Of a stretch of 64,000 bases of DNA, positions 52,731 through 64,000 are shown piece after piece. The stretch is taken from the NCBI GenBank assembly GCA_963682055.1, contig OY821741.1, positions 441,501-505,500 on the forward strand. Direction: 5' to 3'. A program made the position numbers and the translations under genes. The notes beneath the pieces are model-generated. The model worked only from the letters and a program-made list of their open reading frames with translations. It made no database searches and was not told the origin of the DNA. Origin of the DNA: Primula veris. Its lineage: Eukaryota; Streptophyta; Magnoliopsida; Ericales; Primulaceae. Position 1 is the stretch's first letter. Each line of letters starts with the position of its first letter.

Positions 52731-54226
52731 TATATATATAACATGCTGAACTATGTGAACTTAACTACTGCAAACCACTAAATAGAATGACGAGAATTGG
52801 TTTTTGCTTTCTTTTCATAATTGCAACACTAGTTCACTATTCTTCCGGGTCATCTTGTGGTGTGCATGATGACTACCGTGCGTATATCTGGGATGGAAGC
52901 ACTAATACGTCCGAAATAACCAATATTACCGTGTTCAAGTATAACCTCAACATTGCTCTTAGTAATTTTACTTCTGATGAAAAAACAAATATTGCAAACT
53001 TTGCTGGGATTGGTCGTTACTACGGTGAAGACCCAAATGCTGCCTACTCACAAGTCCGCTGCATGGGATATGTAGAAGACTGCCTCGGCTGCATCCAAGA
53101 CGCAAAATCTCGGATACAAGAAGATTGTGAGCCGGTAACAAACTCAGCTATCTTATGGTATAAGGATCGCTGCATGGTTCAGTACTCAAACAACAACATG
53201 TTTAGAACAATCATGATGCCTGATGATATGATCACCATCGAGAATGACACCCACGACGTGCCTTCATCAGATGCAGGCGCGTTCAATATTTTACAAACGA
53301 AGTTGTTCAAAGCCCTTTCTGATAAAGCGGCACTCCGACCAGATGGAACCCAGTTACTTGCTGCAGGAAAATGGTATGAAGGATCCAACAACAATACGAT
53401 TTATGGGGTCGCACAGTGCTCACCTGACTTGGAATCGACCCAGTGTGCTTCTTGTTTGGCTATAGTAGGTCAGAAGTTGGAAAATTACTTTTCTGGGAAA
53501 GTATGAAGCAGCATCGTGGGACCCAGTTGCAATTACCGATATGATGTTAAATCTTTTGTGGATGAAAGTTTGTTTGTGTTCACTAACCTGTCACCACCTA
53601 CACCACCACCACCACTGTCACCACCACAAACTGAAGTACCTGCCTCGCCCTCGATATTAAGTCCACCACCATCGTCTCCGGTGCCATATCCACCATCGTC
53701 TTGGGTGCCACGTCCACCATCTACAGGTATGCATATGTAAACATGCAGGAAAGATTATAGTATTAAATTTGTTCCTCATATCAATCCTGAGCTTGGATGG
53801 AAAGTGGTTGAATCTTAGTATCCTAGCTCATGACCAAGTTTCAAATCGTGGCACACACAAAGAGCAAGTTTACAAGGCTATGGATTATTAAATTTAAAAG
53901 TCTATAAAATTTACTCAAAAACTAATGAAAGGAAAAAAGCAAGTGTGTTTTAACGAAAAGTGTATCAAGTAAAAAAAGAGTTTCTTACAATGTATTAGGA
54001 AATTTTTCTGCAGAAAACATTGTTTCCTAGATATTTTTAACATTAGAAATGGTTTAAATTTAGACTTGCTGATCATGTGGATGTACAAATTAAGCTTAAA
54101 GCCAAACCAAACTGATAAATCCCAAAGGGATTTAGGAATAAACTGATGAAACCCAGAAATTTCTTGGGAAAAGAGACTGAAAATAAAGGATCAATCTCAC
54201 ACAAATTATGGGAAATTTACCGAAAG

Positions 54227-55080
54227 GGTTAATTATGCTTTGTTGACCTGTGTTTTGGCCAATTTTAGGATTGGTGACCTAACTTTTTACAATCCCGTTT
54301 TAGTGACCTAAGTTTATAGTCTGAGTTGTTTTAGTGACCCGCCGTTACATTTTTTGGATGGAAACCGTTTTAAAGTTTCAATTTAGTCCGTACAGTTTAA
54401 AAATTTACGATAAACGCTTAAAATTTACAAAAATTACACACATAAAAACACTTATATGAAATCTTATAAAACTATCAAATATAAATTACATCTACATATG
54501 TAAATTGAAAAAAAAACATTTTTTGTTAATGCAAATTTAAAAATGATATAAAATTATCAAATAACATGCTACAAATTAATTAATATAAGCTAAATCGTTT
54601 TTTTTTCGTATTATGTAAATTCATTATTAAACTTTTTAAAGACTAATAAATTTTTTGAATGACGAGTCTTATCCTAAAATAAAATAAGAGTCTAATTAGA
54701 TTCTAACCCTTACATTGAAATTGAGTTGTTAGTAAGTATACTTTTAATTCAATGGATTTATAAATATATATTTATATCATCCCAACTAATATAGTTCATA
54801 TGTTATTCGATACTTGTATTCATTTTATTTGCTAATTGTGTAACTCATTTAAACGCATGTTTTATATAAGTGTGTAGTTTAAGTGAGCTTATATAAGTGT
54901 GTAATGTAAGTGAGCTTATATAAGTGTAATATTTACAATTTTTAAGCGTTTATCGTTAAGTTTTAAACTATACGGGCTAAAATGAAACTTTAAAACGATG
55001 AATGAAATTGTATTTGGTTAAGTTTATAGTTTGACTTGTTTTAGTGACCCGCCGTTAAGTTTTAGTGACCCTATACTAAA
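54227..55080. mobile_element. non-autonomous inverted-repeat element in the pseudogene intron
   Basis: It begins where homology to CRK-A intron 1 breaks (CCGAAA|GGGTTAATTATGC). Inner inverted arms are at about 54366-54443 and 54926-55000 (AAACTTTAAAACGATG region against its complement). A 37-bp unit, AGTTTATAGT..TTTAGTGACCCGCCGTTA, flanks them in direct orientation at 54311-54347 and 55021-55057. No transposase is seen. The right edge is fused to a copia fragment. Confidence 0.6.
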
Positions 55081-55089
55081 ATGAAACGC

Positions 55090-57024
55090 ATGTCTTCCTT
55101 GTCGAATCATCGATGAATGCCACATAGTACTGAGATCCTCCCAGTGAGGTTACCGGGGATGGCCCCCATACATTGGAGTGGACAAATGCTATCTTTTCTA
55201 TCTTGGAAATTTTTCCACCTTTCTGGAAGGTCACCTTCTTTTGCTTCCCAAAGATGCTACCTTCACACATGTCGAGGTTGACAGACTTCAAGCCTGTAAG
55301 TTTGTTGTCCATTGTTAACACCTTTATCCCTTCTCACTTATGTGACCCAAACGTCGATGCCGCAGTTCCGAGCAGTTTTGCGACACAGCTGCCGCAATTA
55401 TACACTCCTCATCGGTCGTCATGTACAATGTACCAACCTTGCTCCCTCGGGCTATCACCATAGCTCCTCGTGAAACTTTCCAAGCCCTATTGCTGAACGA
55501 AATGAAGTGTCTTTCTGCATCGAGTTGAGCTACTGAGATCAGATTCTTGGTCAACCTCGGAACATGTCTCACTTTCGTCAACATCAATACCGAACCATTT
55601 GGAATGCGAATCTTCACATCGCCCATTCCAACATCATCCAACGCTTCTCCGTCGGCTAGATACACTTTACCGAAATTACCCGCACTGTAATTTTCGAATA
55701 AATCCTTCTGAGCGGTCGTGTGAAATGATGCCACAGAGTTTAGAATCCATGAATCTATATTTCTCTGTACGGCAGGCATTAAACAGTCACCCGAATCCTC
55801 GTCGCTCGCAACATTTGCCACATGACATCTATCGATTTCCTTCTTCGGCTGCTTGCATTCATGGACGAAGTGCTCCATATCCTGAAAGTTATAGCATCGA
55901 AGATTCTTCTTGCTTCGATCGCTATTTTTGCCACCTCGGCTCTGCCCTCTTCTATCTCTGGATTTCGAACGACCTCTTTTGTTCAATATGTCATTATCCC
56001 GGTATCTTGAACTGACGTTCAAGGATGCTCCATCATTTGAGCATTCACCCATATCTTGTCTCCTGAGTTCCTCAACGAGTATTTGATCTCGGATGTCGTT
56101 GTAAGTCAGTTTCTCATTTCCAATTGAGTTGCTGACAGCAGCTCGCATGAACTCCCAACTGTTCGGTAAAGAGGCTAGCAATATTAGGGCTCTTACCTCA
56201 TCTTCAAAAGTTATCTCAACCGCATCCAACTAATTTGCGGTGTCGATGAACTTATTTATGTGGTTTGCGATAGGTGTGTTCTCAGCCATGCGTAGGTTGA
56301 ACAACTTACGCATGAGATGTACCTTGTTGTTTACAGATGGTTTTTCATACATGTCGGTGAGGACTTTCATCATCTCCATCGTCATCGTCTCTCTTGCGGC
56401 GTTGTGCGCCACGCTCCTAGATAGTGTTAGTCGGATCACTCCCAACACTTGTCGGTGTAAGAGTTTCCACGCCTCCTCGGTGGTCGTGGTCGGCCTATCC
56501 TTGAGAAGAAGTGGTTGATGCATCTTCCTCCCGTACAGATAATCATCTATTTTCATTCTCTAGAATGCGAAATCCTTTCCGTCGAACTTCTCGATCCCAT
56601 GTGCGCATTTGTCTTCTTTCGCCATTGATCTTCCTCCCGATCTTCGACCTTAGTTCTGCAAAACTCGGGCTCTGATACCATTTGTTATGAAATCAGGCGA
56701 GCTTATAGAAGGACAGAAATACAAACCGCACACACAATTTGATAACGGAGTTCACCCAACGATGGCTACGTCTCTGGGCCGCTACACGTGACACTTATAT
56801 ATATTATAAGGAGGATTACAAACGTATTCTAGGTTGATCATAAATATATGGTTCTCTCACAAATAGAACTCTCTCTTTACAATATTATCTATTGAATATG
56901 TGATAATTAAAATAAAAGATAGATGGGAAATATATAGAACACATAGTGGCTCTTATTACAATTTTTAGAGATGTGAGCTAATTAGTGAACATGATCAAAA
57001 CACATTTGGCTCCGCAACTCAACA
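55090..57024 (-). mobile_element. copia fragment: 5' LTR, primer-binding site, gag and start of pol
   Basis: The LTR is 56683-57024 (TGTT..CTCAACA ends on plus; family C). It is followed on the minus strand by TGGTATCAGAGC (56682-56671), the usual copia site for initiator-Met tRNA. Gag begins at about 56623 (AKEDKCAHGIEKFDGKDF) with a stop where Trp is expected, and another near 56230. The knuckle has CYNF instead of CYNC. The protease motif is NSVAS instead of DSGAS. Integrase starts VHSNVWGPSPV and the homology ends at FIDDSTRKTC, near 55090. The rest of pol and the 3' LTR are missing. Dead. Confidence 0.9.
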
Positions 57025-57326
57025 AACTCATCTTCAAACATGTCTTCATCGCCATCCTCGGTGTCGGTATCATGGGTAACATCTTTTTCATCGGAAATTT
57101 GGGTTTCTGGATTGTTTTCGTTCCGTATATTGTTCAGTGGTGGTTTGGCGGTTGTATTGTGGCAGTTTGGTGATGGCTGTGTTTGTGGTGGCGACGACAT
57201 GGTTGGCTGTGACGGTGTGCTTGGCGATTCGAGCCGTTGTAGTAGCTTGATTTTTATTCCGAGGGTGTGTGATGCTTTTTCGATTGATTTCACGGTTGCA
57301 TCCATTGGTTTTGCAATTGTGGGCAT
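57025..57326 (-). other. acidic ORF fragment of unknown origin
   Basis: An open frame starts MPTIAKPMDATVKSIEKASH, continues through a Pro/Ser/Thr/Gln-rich part and ends in an acidic stretch (TDTEDGDEDMFEDEF). The copia LTR interrupts it at 57024. It is absent from the equivalent intron of CRK-A, so it came in with the inserted DNA. I do not recognise it. It could be a piece of a transposon-encoded protein or a captured host exon. Confidence 0.35.
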
Positions 57327-58640
57327 ATTTAAACCAGATTCCTATAGAGTCCGTAAAGATTGACCCGCTCTAATTCCAGTAATAAACCATTTAGGGTTAG
57401 GAAAATTTAGACTAGTAATAGAGAAAAAGTAGACAAGAAATAGAGATATTTAAGCGAGACTCTTTTTAATAAACTGAATCAATATAATGAAAAGGAGAGT
57501 TTGAAACAGGCCTCAAAAGGGACAAATAGCGTAATAATAAAATAACCAAAATAAACCGTTCTTATCAAGTGGTTCATTAATTAAAAAGAGCAAGTCTAAA
57601 AGGACCAAAGTAATCTAATAAATTGAACATAAACGAATAACAAATAATTAATAATCATCTAATTACATAGTCGCTGGTACGAGAAGGACCGACAGTACTC
57701 GAATCACTGTACTGACCGAGTGTCCCCTACGGTGGACATCACAAACCTATTAGGAAGCTGCTATTTGTTGGTTATATATATAAAACTATTCTTCTTAACC
57801 ATGCAGGTGGGAAAGCAAATAAATCACTTATCGCTGTCTATATCCTTGTTCTACTCTTCATTATTAGCATCATTCTTGGGTATATTTGGGGATATTCTGG
57901 TTCTTAAGGAAGAAGAAACTCAAGAAGTCTATCACAGAAGTTGAAAGTAAGCAAGTGAATATGATTAATAATTTCCCTTAAGAATTTTATATCATCAATT
58001 CTGGAAAAAAAATGGTTATAAATGATGTGTGTATACACCAGTGTTTTAAAAAGGGAAAAATTAGCTGAAGTGTTTTTGCAAGAGCTACACACAAGCATTT
58101 TAATGTTCGAATAGCAACAGAGCGTCTGTCGTTTAAACATTTACTTGTAATGGATATTCAATTTCTCATATTGCTTGTATATATAAGTTGTTGGGAAACT
58201 TAGCGACGAAGAGGAAAATATCTTTGAGCCTGGTCTGGTGACCGAAGAAACACTACAATATGATTTTTTTCTTTCTCTTAATTGAAAACTAAATACATTC
58301 GTTATGCATTTTAACTTGGAAAAGGCAGTGTTTTGTGCCTTATAGATTAGGAGAAATATTTGTATTCTACAGAAGAACTCTTGATTGATTCAATGTTTGC
58401 CTTACGCAGTTGTAAAATATTTGTAAAATTGCTTATTTGTCAAGAATTTTCATGTTCTTGGTTTAAACTTAATTTGGTAAAAAGATTCATTTAAATTTGC
58501 CAAAAGAAGACCGTACTTGAGGGTTTTAACTTTTAAAACATGAACTAGAACGCATCGATAGTATTTTTTATGAAAGTGACTTTAGTTAATATCACATCAC
58601 TTTTCTTGTGATCTGTTAAAGGGGAAATTTCGAAATGGGG

Positions 58641-59428
58641 AAATTTCGAAAATATCTCTTAAGAGCTTTTGCTCACTCTAATGTCGCGAGAACATTAAAA
58701 CAACAAATACCACATCTATATATGTAAAACCTTAACAAAAGTTTTGAGGTTCAAGTCTGAGTCTAATTATGTTTTCAAATGGCAAAATCATGTGTTTCTC
58801 TTTAACTTTTGACTCTTACAGATTTTATCTTAATAATTACTACATGTAGCTTGTTCCATAACAGAAGGATTTAATTAGTTAACCATCCCAATGATTGTGA
58901 TAATTAAAATGAGTTTGTTTATTTAATACAGTTTGCATGAGAGATCATATATATTTATCAATGTACTACAGTTGCATACAGAGTGATTTTTTGGAACCGT
59001 CATCTTATTTGACTGTTTATGGAACAGTCATCTTAACCATCGTTAGATTAAAAAATGGATGGTTAGATAATGTTTTTCAATAACTAATTTATTTTTTCTA
59101 TTTTCAACAAATTAGAATTTGATGAATTAAAAACAAATTATACAACACACTAAAAATCCAAATAAAAATATAGAACCCTAGAGAGACCTAAATTAAATTT
59201 AAATATTAATCAATTTTTTTTTATATACATTTGACATATTTTTATGCTAACGGGTTGTGAAACAGTCTGACTGTTTCATAGTAATTCCCTTGCATACTAA
59301 GTTGCATAGATCGTTTCCAATATCCTAATTTTAGAATAAAATTGTCTGCGTATTTGGTTGTGCAGTTTAAATAATTTAATTAGAAGCTGAGCTTTTTGAT
59401 ATTAAGTTGTAAAAGGAAACAGAAAATT
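58641..59428. other. intergenic sequence with MITE-like insertion (58980-59289)
   Basis: 58645-58900 matches 31690-31900 and 59298-59428 matches 40780-40900. Between them, 310 bp are flanked by TTGCATAC at 58972-58979 and 59290-59297, an 8-bp duplication as made by hAT elements. The ends are weakly inverted (GGAACCGTCATC against GAAACAGTCAGA). A related internal sequence lies inverted in CRK-A intron 5. Confidence 0.5.
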
Positions 59429-59963
59429 TGTTGGGTATGTTGTAAATAAACACAACAATTTCTACGGAAAATAAATGGACAAATAAACAGAAAATGGTTT
59501 CCTCAAACATATAAATATCAATTACAACCTTCAAAAAATAAGAATATGTAAATGATACCGAAATGGACTAAAGTCCGAGACGAGATAACTGCAAGCAGTT
59601 TCCCTTAAACGATATTTGCCCCGCCACCTCTACTTCTGGCTAAATGGGGCACTTCGTTCCCAAGGTACAACGTCTATCACATGTGACTCGGCGGAAACGG
59701 TACCGAGCCACGGTCGGACCGTTGGTGGTGCGGTACTCTCTATCTATATGTATGCATATATGTTTGTGTGTGAATGTGTCTATATGCCATGTATTTACTT
59801 TGTCATGGAAAAATCCCAAAAAAATGGACCAAGACCATCTTTTTTAAACATAAAATTTGTAACTCGTTTTACAAATAAATACACACATAAATGGGGAGGA
59901 TAAATGTATTTGTAACCATTAAAATAAATAACATTCAAAACAATGAAAACAAATAGTTTTCCA
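59429..59963 (-). repeat. 3' LTR (family B) of a decayed copia element
   Basis: It begins TGTTGGGTATG exactly where homology to 40899 stops, and ends AGTTTTCCA. The adjoining minus-strand ATGTGGGGGATTTT (about 59964-59978) reads as a polypurine tract, the expected neighbour of a 3' LTR. It shares CAGTTT.CCTTAAACAATATTT and TTCCCAAGGTACAAC with the solo LTR at 2491. Confidence 0.75.
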
Positions 59964-59992
59964 AAAATCCCCCACATGAATGCGATTTAAAA

Positions 59993-60411
59993 GGAAAATT
60001 TGTTAAAATGGTAACCAACCTATTAACTTTGAGTGATTTGGTACCCAGCCTAACACACTTTCTAAATTGGTACCCGGCCTATACATTTCACTCTAATTTG
60101 GTATCCAACCTAACACTTTTTCTAATTTGGTACCCAACCTAGCATTTTTTTTCTAATTTGGTACCCAACATATGCGTTAAAAACCGATGATCGAAGACAG
60201 ATTGAGTCCCTTAATTGGACTGTATACGTATAGGTTGGGTACCAAATTAGAGTGAAACGTATAGGTTGGGTACCAAATTAGAAAACGTGTTAGGTTGGGT
60301 ACCAAATTAGAACGAAATGTATAGGTTGGGTACCAAATTAGAAAGTGTGTCAGGTTGGGTACCAAATTACTAAAAGCTGATAGGTTAGGTACCATTTTAG
60401 CATTTTTCCCC
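59993..60411. mobile_element. fold-back/Mutator-like element with tandem-repeat arms, 9-bp target duplication
   Basis: GATTTAAAA flanks the 419-bp element at 59984-59992 and 60412-60420. The ends are inverted (GGAAAATTTGTTAAAATGG and GGGGAAAAATGCTAAAATGG on opposite strands). Each arm, about 170 bp, is itself built of 25-36 bp units carrying GGTTGGGTACCAAATTAG. The central spacer is about 55 bp. A 9-bp duplication is characteristic of Mutator-like elements. It lies in the 3' UTR of the copia element, next to its polypurine tract. Confidence 0.82.
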
Positions 60412-60439
60412 GATTTAAAACATGCAACGTGCAATTAAA

Positions 60440-62043
60440 TGCAATCGAGAGAAACACGAGAATTCACTGCATAAGGACATATATAGCGCGCCTTGAACCT
60501 ACCATAGCGAAATACATTTCGAATATACTTGCCTTAGGTAGCGTAATGCTTTGAACCTTTATCATTTTGTGTATAACAAAATAATACCTGTACAGTGCCT
60601 TCTCTACACCACTTAATAGGCCCTTTAGTTGTTGTCCATATTTGGCCCTGGACTACCTTGGCAAATTCAACCGAGTGCTCTAGCGATTTAGCCCTAGCTC
60701 ATCACATAGTATCGGCCATACACACTCGTTATAGGTGATTTTCAAGTCAAGGATGTCCTGACTCACCCCACTCTATCTTCGAGATACTTGATTCATTAAG
60801 AGCCTCATGCTCACCCTTACAATGGTACAGGTCTATCACTCTTTCATCATAAAAATGGGCTGAGAACTTATGTTCTTGAGTGCTTTGTTCGGTTACCCGC
60901 ACAATTCAGTTTCCCATTGAACCCGAGACTGAAGTTTTCAGTTCAGGTTGAGTTACCTATGCGAAGGTTTCCAATTAATTGGGCTTCAAACCCCATTTCC
61001 CTCGATGATGCTCCAACTCCTCCACGAGTCAAGCATTTTTTATATGGATCCGCATTATTATCTTTAAACCTTGCAAAGTCTAAGGATACCACAATGTTTA
61101 CTAGCAATTCCTTTTGCGGACTTGTGTCTCCGACGACTATGTCATGACTTTGTCGGGACTTTCCATTATACAATTACTCTGATCCCGTTCAATAACTGAC
61201 TGACTTTATCAGTGCATGCTTATTGAGGGAACAAATTTTGGCCACTTGGGAATACCTCCCAAAACTTCTCAGCCAATCTGCCTTTTTTTAGTGTCTACAA
61301 CATTATGAATTCTGATTTCATAGTTGATCCACGTATGCATGTCTGTTTTACAGACCTCCATGAGACTGCAACCTCTTTAAGTACAAACATATCCACTCAT
61401 GGACCTTGTACTTTAAAGTTCGAGATACACTTGGTATCTAAATACCCTCCAAATATTTTGGACATACTCATATAATGCAGTTCATGATTGGCAGTATACC
61501 TCATGTATCTGAGAAGCCTCATTGGCAAACCTACTGAGTCTGCTCACTGAGTTGGCTATAACTGGTCTAGTGCAGTTCTTGACGCACAAGAGACTACATA
61601 TGATAAGTTAGGTGTTTGTTTTAGTCCATATAGCGACTTAACAAGTTTTCGCACCTTGGCTTACTTTATACGGAACCACGACCCAATGGGTTGTTCCTAA
61701 TTCTCTAGATCTCCATTTATAAAACACATGTTCTCATTAATTAATGATGTGTCTTTTTATAGAGATCAGAGTATAGACATTCAAATTATCAAAACCGTCA
61801 GTTTACTTAAAGTAATTGACTTTATTTCTCACGTGCCTATCAACCTCATTGTTGATGGCATCTTCCCATATACACATTATATGGATAACATTGATTATTT
61901 CAATGTCATCGATTCACCTTCACTCATGAAGGTCAAGGGACAAAGGAAGTTTCATTACTTACCCTTTTACCATGTCGAGTCACTTCATCTTCCTTACAAG
62001 ATTCACTTTTCCTACTTTTCCAGCACCGTTTGAGTATTCACTT
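60440..62043 (-). pseudogene. decayed copia pol (RT and RNase H remnants)
   Basis: Many stops and frameshifts, but minus-strand landmarks remain: KSLYGLKQTP, RYMRYTANHELHY, YLDTKCISN, VAVSWRSVKQTC, STMKSEF, MYNGKSRQSHD and KDNNADPYKKCLTRG, in copia order. The 5' part of the element (gag, protease, integrase) is missing; the sequence stops at about 62043 where a different LTR-like sequence begins. It belongs with the LTR at 59429-59963. Confidence 0.82.
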
Positions 62044-62044
62044 G

Positions 62045-64000
62045 TGTCCCGCCCCGAATTTTGGATAAACCCGGGTCGTGAATGTAAATGAAAATAAAAA
62101 GGAAAAAGTTTAAATAACGAAACATGCGGAATATCATTCGGTAATATGCCAATCAATAGAACCAAATAAATACTTCAGGTCATGCCGATAATCACATTTG
62201 ATTCACTAAATTGGCTTAAGGGTAGCCAACGGTGTTCAACTATGACAACACAAACAATACAGTACGTTTTAGAAAATTTCGGCATGAGCTTTGCGTATCT
62301 ATGTGTTTCCAATAAATTAGACCTGTCTGAAACAACACATAACAAAATCGCAACGCGATTACCAAATAATCCAACAAGGATAAATCAAATCCAACCCAGC
62401 TGATATTCTATAAAATAGCGTAATCTAAAATATACAAGTGCACGAGATAAGTTACTCCAACCAAAAGAAAATTAATCTCGTGTTAAACGCTTACTAGGCC
62501 AACAAGACTCAAAATGAGATAATGCCAAAATGAACAAAAAACAAGTCTAGCGTGCGCGCGATGACGTGTAATATGATAATGAGCTTCATGCAAGCACTCT
62601 AAACTTCGCCACCATCTACGTCAGCACCTGTACATCGATCGTGAACAAAATGTACAGAAAACAAAGAAAGGAGGTAAGAAAACAATCTCGCATTAAAAAC
62701 GGCGCGTGCTACTAAGCGCGCACACACAATCCTAACATGGCAAATATGATATCTTGGCAAATAATAACAAAGGGCAATTGCACGAAAAACACATCAACAA
62801 ATATAACTCGCAACACAAGTAAATGAACATGTAATCAAGATCAACTGAATTAATAATAAAACAAAATAAAATAAAACAAAACAAAATAAAATAAAACAAG
62901 ACTCAACGAAACACAAAGTCGGGATTGTCTCACATGTACCCACTTCCAGAGCCACTCTGCTCTAGGACCCAAAGTGCAATGGTTCCCTCACCCATATTAT
63001 GACACTAATATGTGACCAAAAGATATGGGGCCAGCTTTAAGGGGACTAACCCTATGATACTGATATACCTAATCCTTGCGCAAGTTTCCGGGATCTCACC
63101 GTAAGCTGACACAACTCCACCTTAACACTTGGTACTGCAATGCCTAAAATAAATATAAAATACTCTGAATACCAAACACGAAAATAGTAAACTCCACAAT
63201 AAAACATAAAATACACTTTATAATATTTGATGTAATTAGATAAACACATCACCAATAAAGTATACACGATATCACCACAAGAGTATACAAGATATCACCA
63301 ATGACACACTTTCACGTTTTTAAAAGATTTAATTAAATAACACATTTAAATCATTTTATTCTCCACAGTTCATTTTATAATAAAAATAGTAAGATCACCA
63401 TACACAATATAATCACCATAAAAATAACGATGCAATACACACTAACCATTTCACATAACCTAGCATACAACAAACAACACACAAAACCGCCTTTAAAGCT
63501 AAAACCATATTCTTCCCCCTTAACTACACAAACGAGAGCTCGTTTGTCAAAAAAGCCCCAAACTCAAGTCGAAAGCCCAACGAACAGTTAGAAACAGATC
63601 TGGACAGCCCAATAACGGTCCTTAAACAGCCCTAAAAATGTAATTAAAACCAGCTACGCATTAATATAAAAATCTATAATTCGGATTATAGCAATTATTC
63701 CCAAAAATGGGTTTTTATAAAAGTTAAAATCAGATGAAACGGCTTACACGGATAGATAGCTCTCAAAAAATAGGCTAAGAAAACATATTTGATTGTCGAA
63801 AACGGACCCCCGATGACCTCGGAATCGGCTCCCGAAGTCGCTGCCCTAAAACCCTAAACCGCACCCACAACTGCCACCTACCACCACAGCCTAACCAGTC
63901 CCTTTCCGGCGACCTAACCCCTTCTCCGACGTTCGTTTCTCTCTCCTTCTCTATGTCAACTCCGCTGGTCTCTCTCTCTCTTCTATCTCCGTATATATGT
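62045..64000 (-). repeat. long LTR-like sequence, probably Ty3/gypsy, right edge outside
   Basis: It starts TGTCCCGCCCCGAATTTTGG at the break in copia pol. It is GC-richer in patches (GCGTGCGCGCGATGACG) and contains no ORF of note. Near the right end, minus-strand ACATATATACGG is followed by a GAGAGAGAGA-rich leader-like stretch, as in an LTR promoter or a gene 5' UTR. The TGTCCCGCCCCGAAT style start is seen in long plant gypsy LTRs, from memory of the family. ACTTG at 62040-62044 would be its left target duplication. Confidence 0.4.

Larger units (their letters stand above)
52787..58640 (+). pseudogene. broken duplicate of CRK-A (exons 1-3 and start of 4)
   Basis: Exon 1 (52787-53726) is about 90% identical to CRK-A, with the same atypical first motif (C-x6-C-x2-C). 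A GGA to TGA change at about 53504 stops it within the second DUF26 domain. Its proline-rich linker is some 30 residues longer. Exon 2 (57807 onward) is frameshifted in the transmembrane segment. Exon 3 (from about 58189) is fused to intron 3 by a deletion after TACAATATGATTTTT. Exon 4 stops after about seven codons, where homology jumps to intergenic cluster sequence at about 58645. Intron 1 has swollen to 4 kb with inserted transposon pieces. A truncated secreted fragment is conceivable but not supported. Confidence 0.9.

Noticed and set aside
53516..53740. Separate proline-rich small protein
   Set aside because: It is the continuation of the pseudogene exon 1 past its nonsense codon, ending at the normal exon 1 splice donor.
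55599..56015. Plus-strand 138-codon ORF
   Set aside because: It is antisense to the copia gag-protease region, whose minus-strand frames carry recognisable motifs.
60177..60434. Minus-strand frame with repeated LIWYPTYTF-like segments
   Set aside because: It is a translation of the tandem-repeat arm of the 419-bp fold-back element.

Overview
The window is AT-rich plant nuclear DNA, almost certainly from a eudicot. The evidence is intron-split receptor-kinase genes with GT-AG junctions, Ty1/copia LTR retrotransposons, an L1-type LINE with a terminal RNase H domain, and a decayed nuclear copy of chloroplast petD. The sequence does not fix the species.

The host content is a tandem cluster of DUF26 (Gnk2, salt-stress/antifungal) genes. 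Three are intact seven-exon cysteine-rich receptor-like kinases on the + strand: CRK-A (8647-16459, 691 aa), CRK-B (25300-31166, 677 aa) and CRK-C (35485-40146, 682 aa). A fourth intact gene, DUF26-D (42179-43309, 295 aa), has two DUF26 domains and a hydrophobic C-terminal tail but no kinase. Exon phases close exactly in all four models. Decayed relatives surround them: a minus-strand DUF26 pseudogene (984-2113), a scrambled relic (5593-7198), a 98% identical copy of CRK-A exons 6-7 (22926-23310), exon scraps at 31450 and 32679, and a near-complete but broken copy of CRK-A (52787-58640).

The cluster grew by segmental duplication. The block around CRK-B (about 23490-31240) is repeated as the block around CRK-C (about 32795-40235). 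The block around CRK-A (about 8540-13545) is repeated at about 52684-58640. Each duplicate acts as an empty site for insertions in its partner, so several transposon boundaries and target-site duplications can be read directly.

Mobile DNA fills most of the rest: a 5.9 kb LINE (16587-22500, 17-bp target duplication), a 6.8 kb Ty1/copia element with a truncated 3' LTR (44235-51059, target duplication GTTTT), two copia fragments (55090-57024 and 59429-62043), solo or partial LTRs at 1-983, 2491-3443, 23741-24114, 33868-35000 and about 51440-52420, 5'-truncated LINE tails, a hairpin element carrying a 21-bp satellite in CRK-A intron 1 (about 10575-12250), and a fold-back element with a 9-bp target duplication nested in a copia element (59993-60411). 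The right end (62045-64000) looks like part of a long LTR.

Functionally the intact genes encode apoplast-facing DUF26 proteins. Three can signal through a cytoplasmic Ser/Thr kinase. One has a tail that could anchor it to the membrane. A pair of ACGTCA motifs next to the CRK-A TATA box suggests TGA-bZIP (salicylate-type) control. I found no tRNA or rRNA genes and no CRISPR array.
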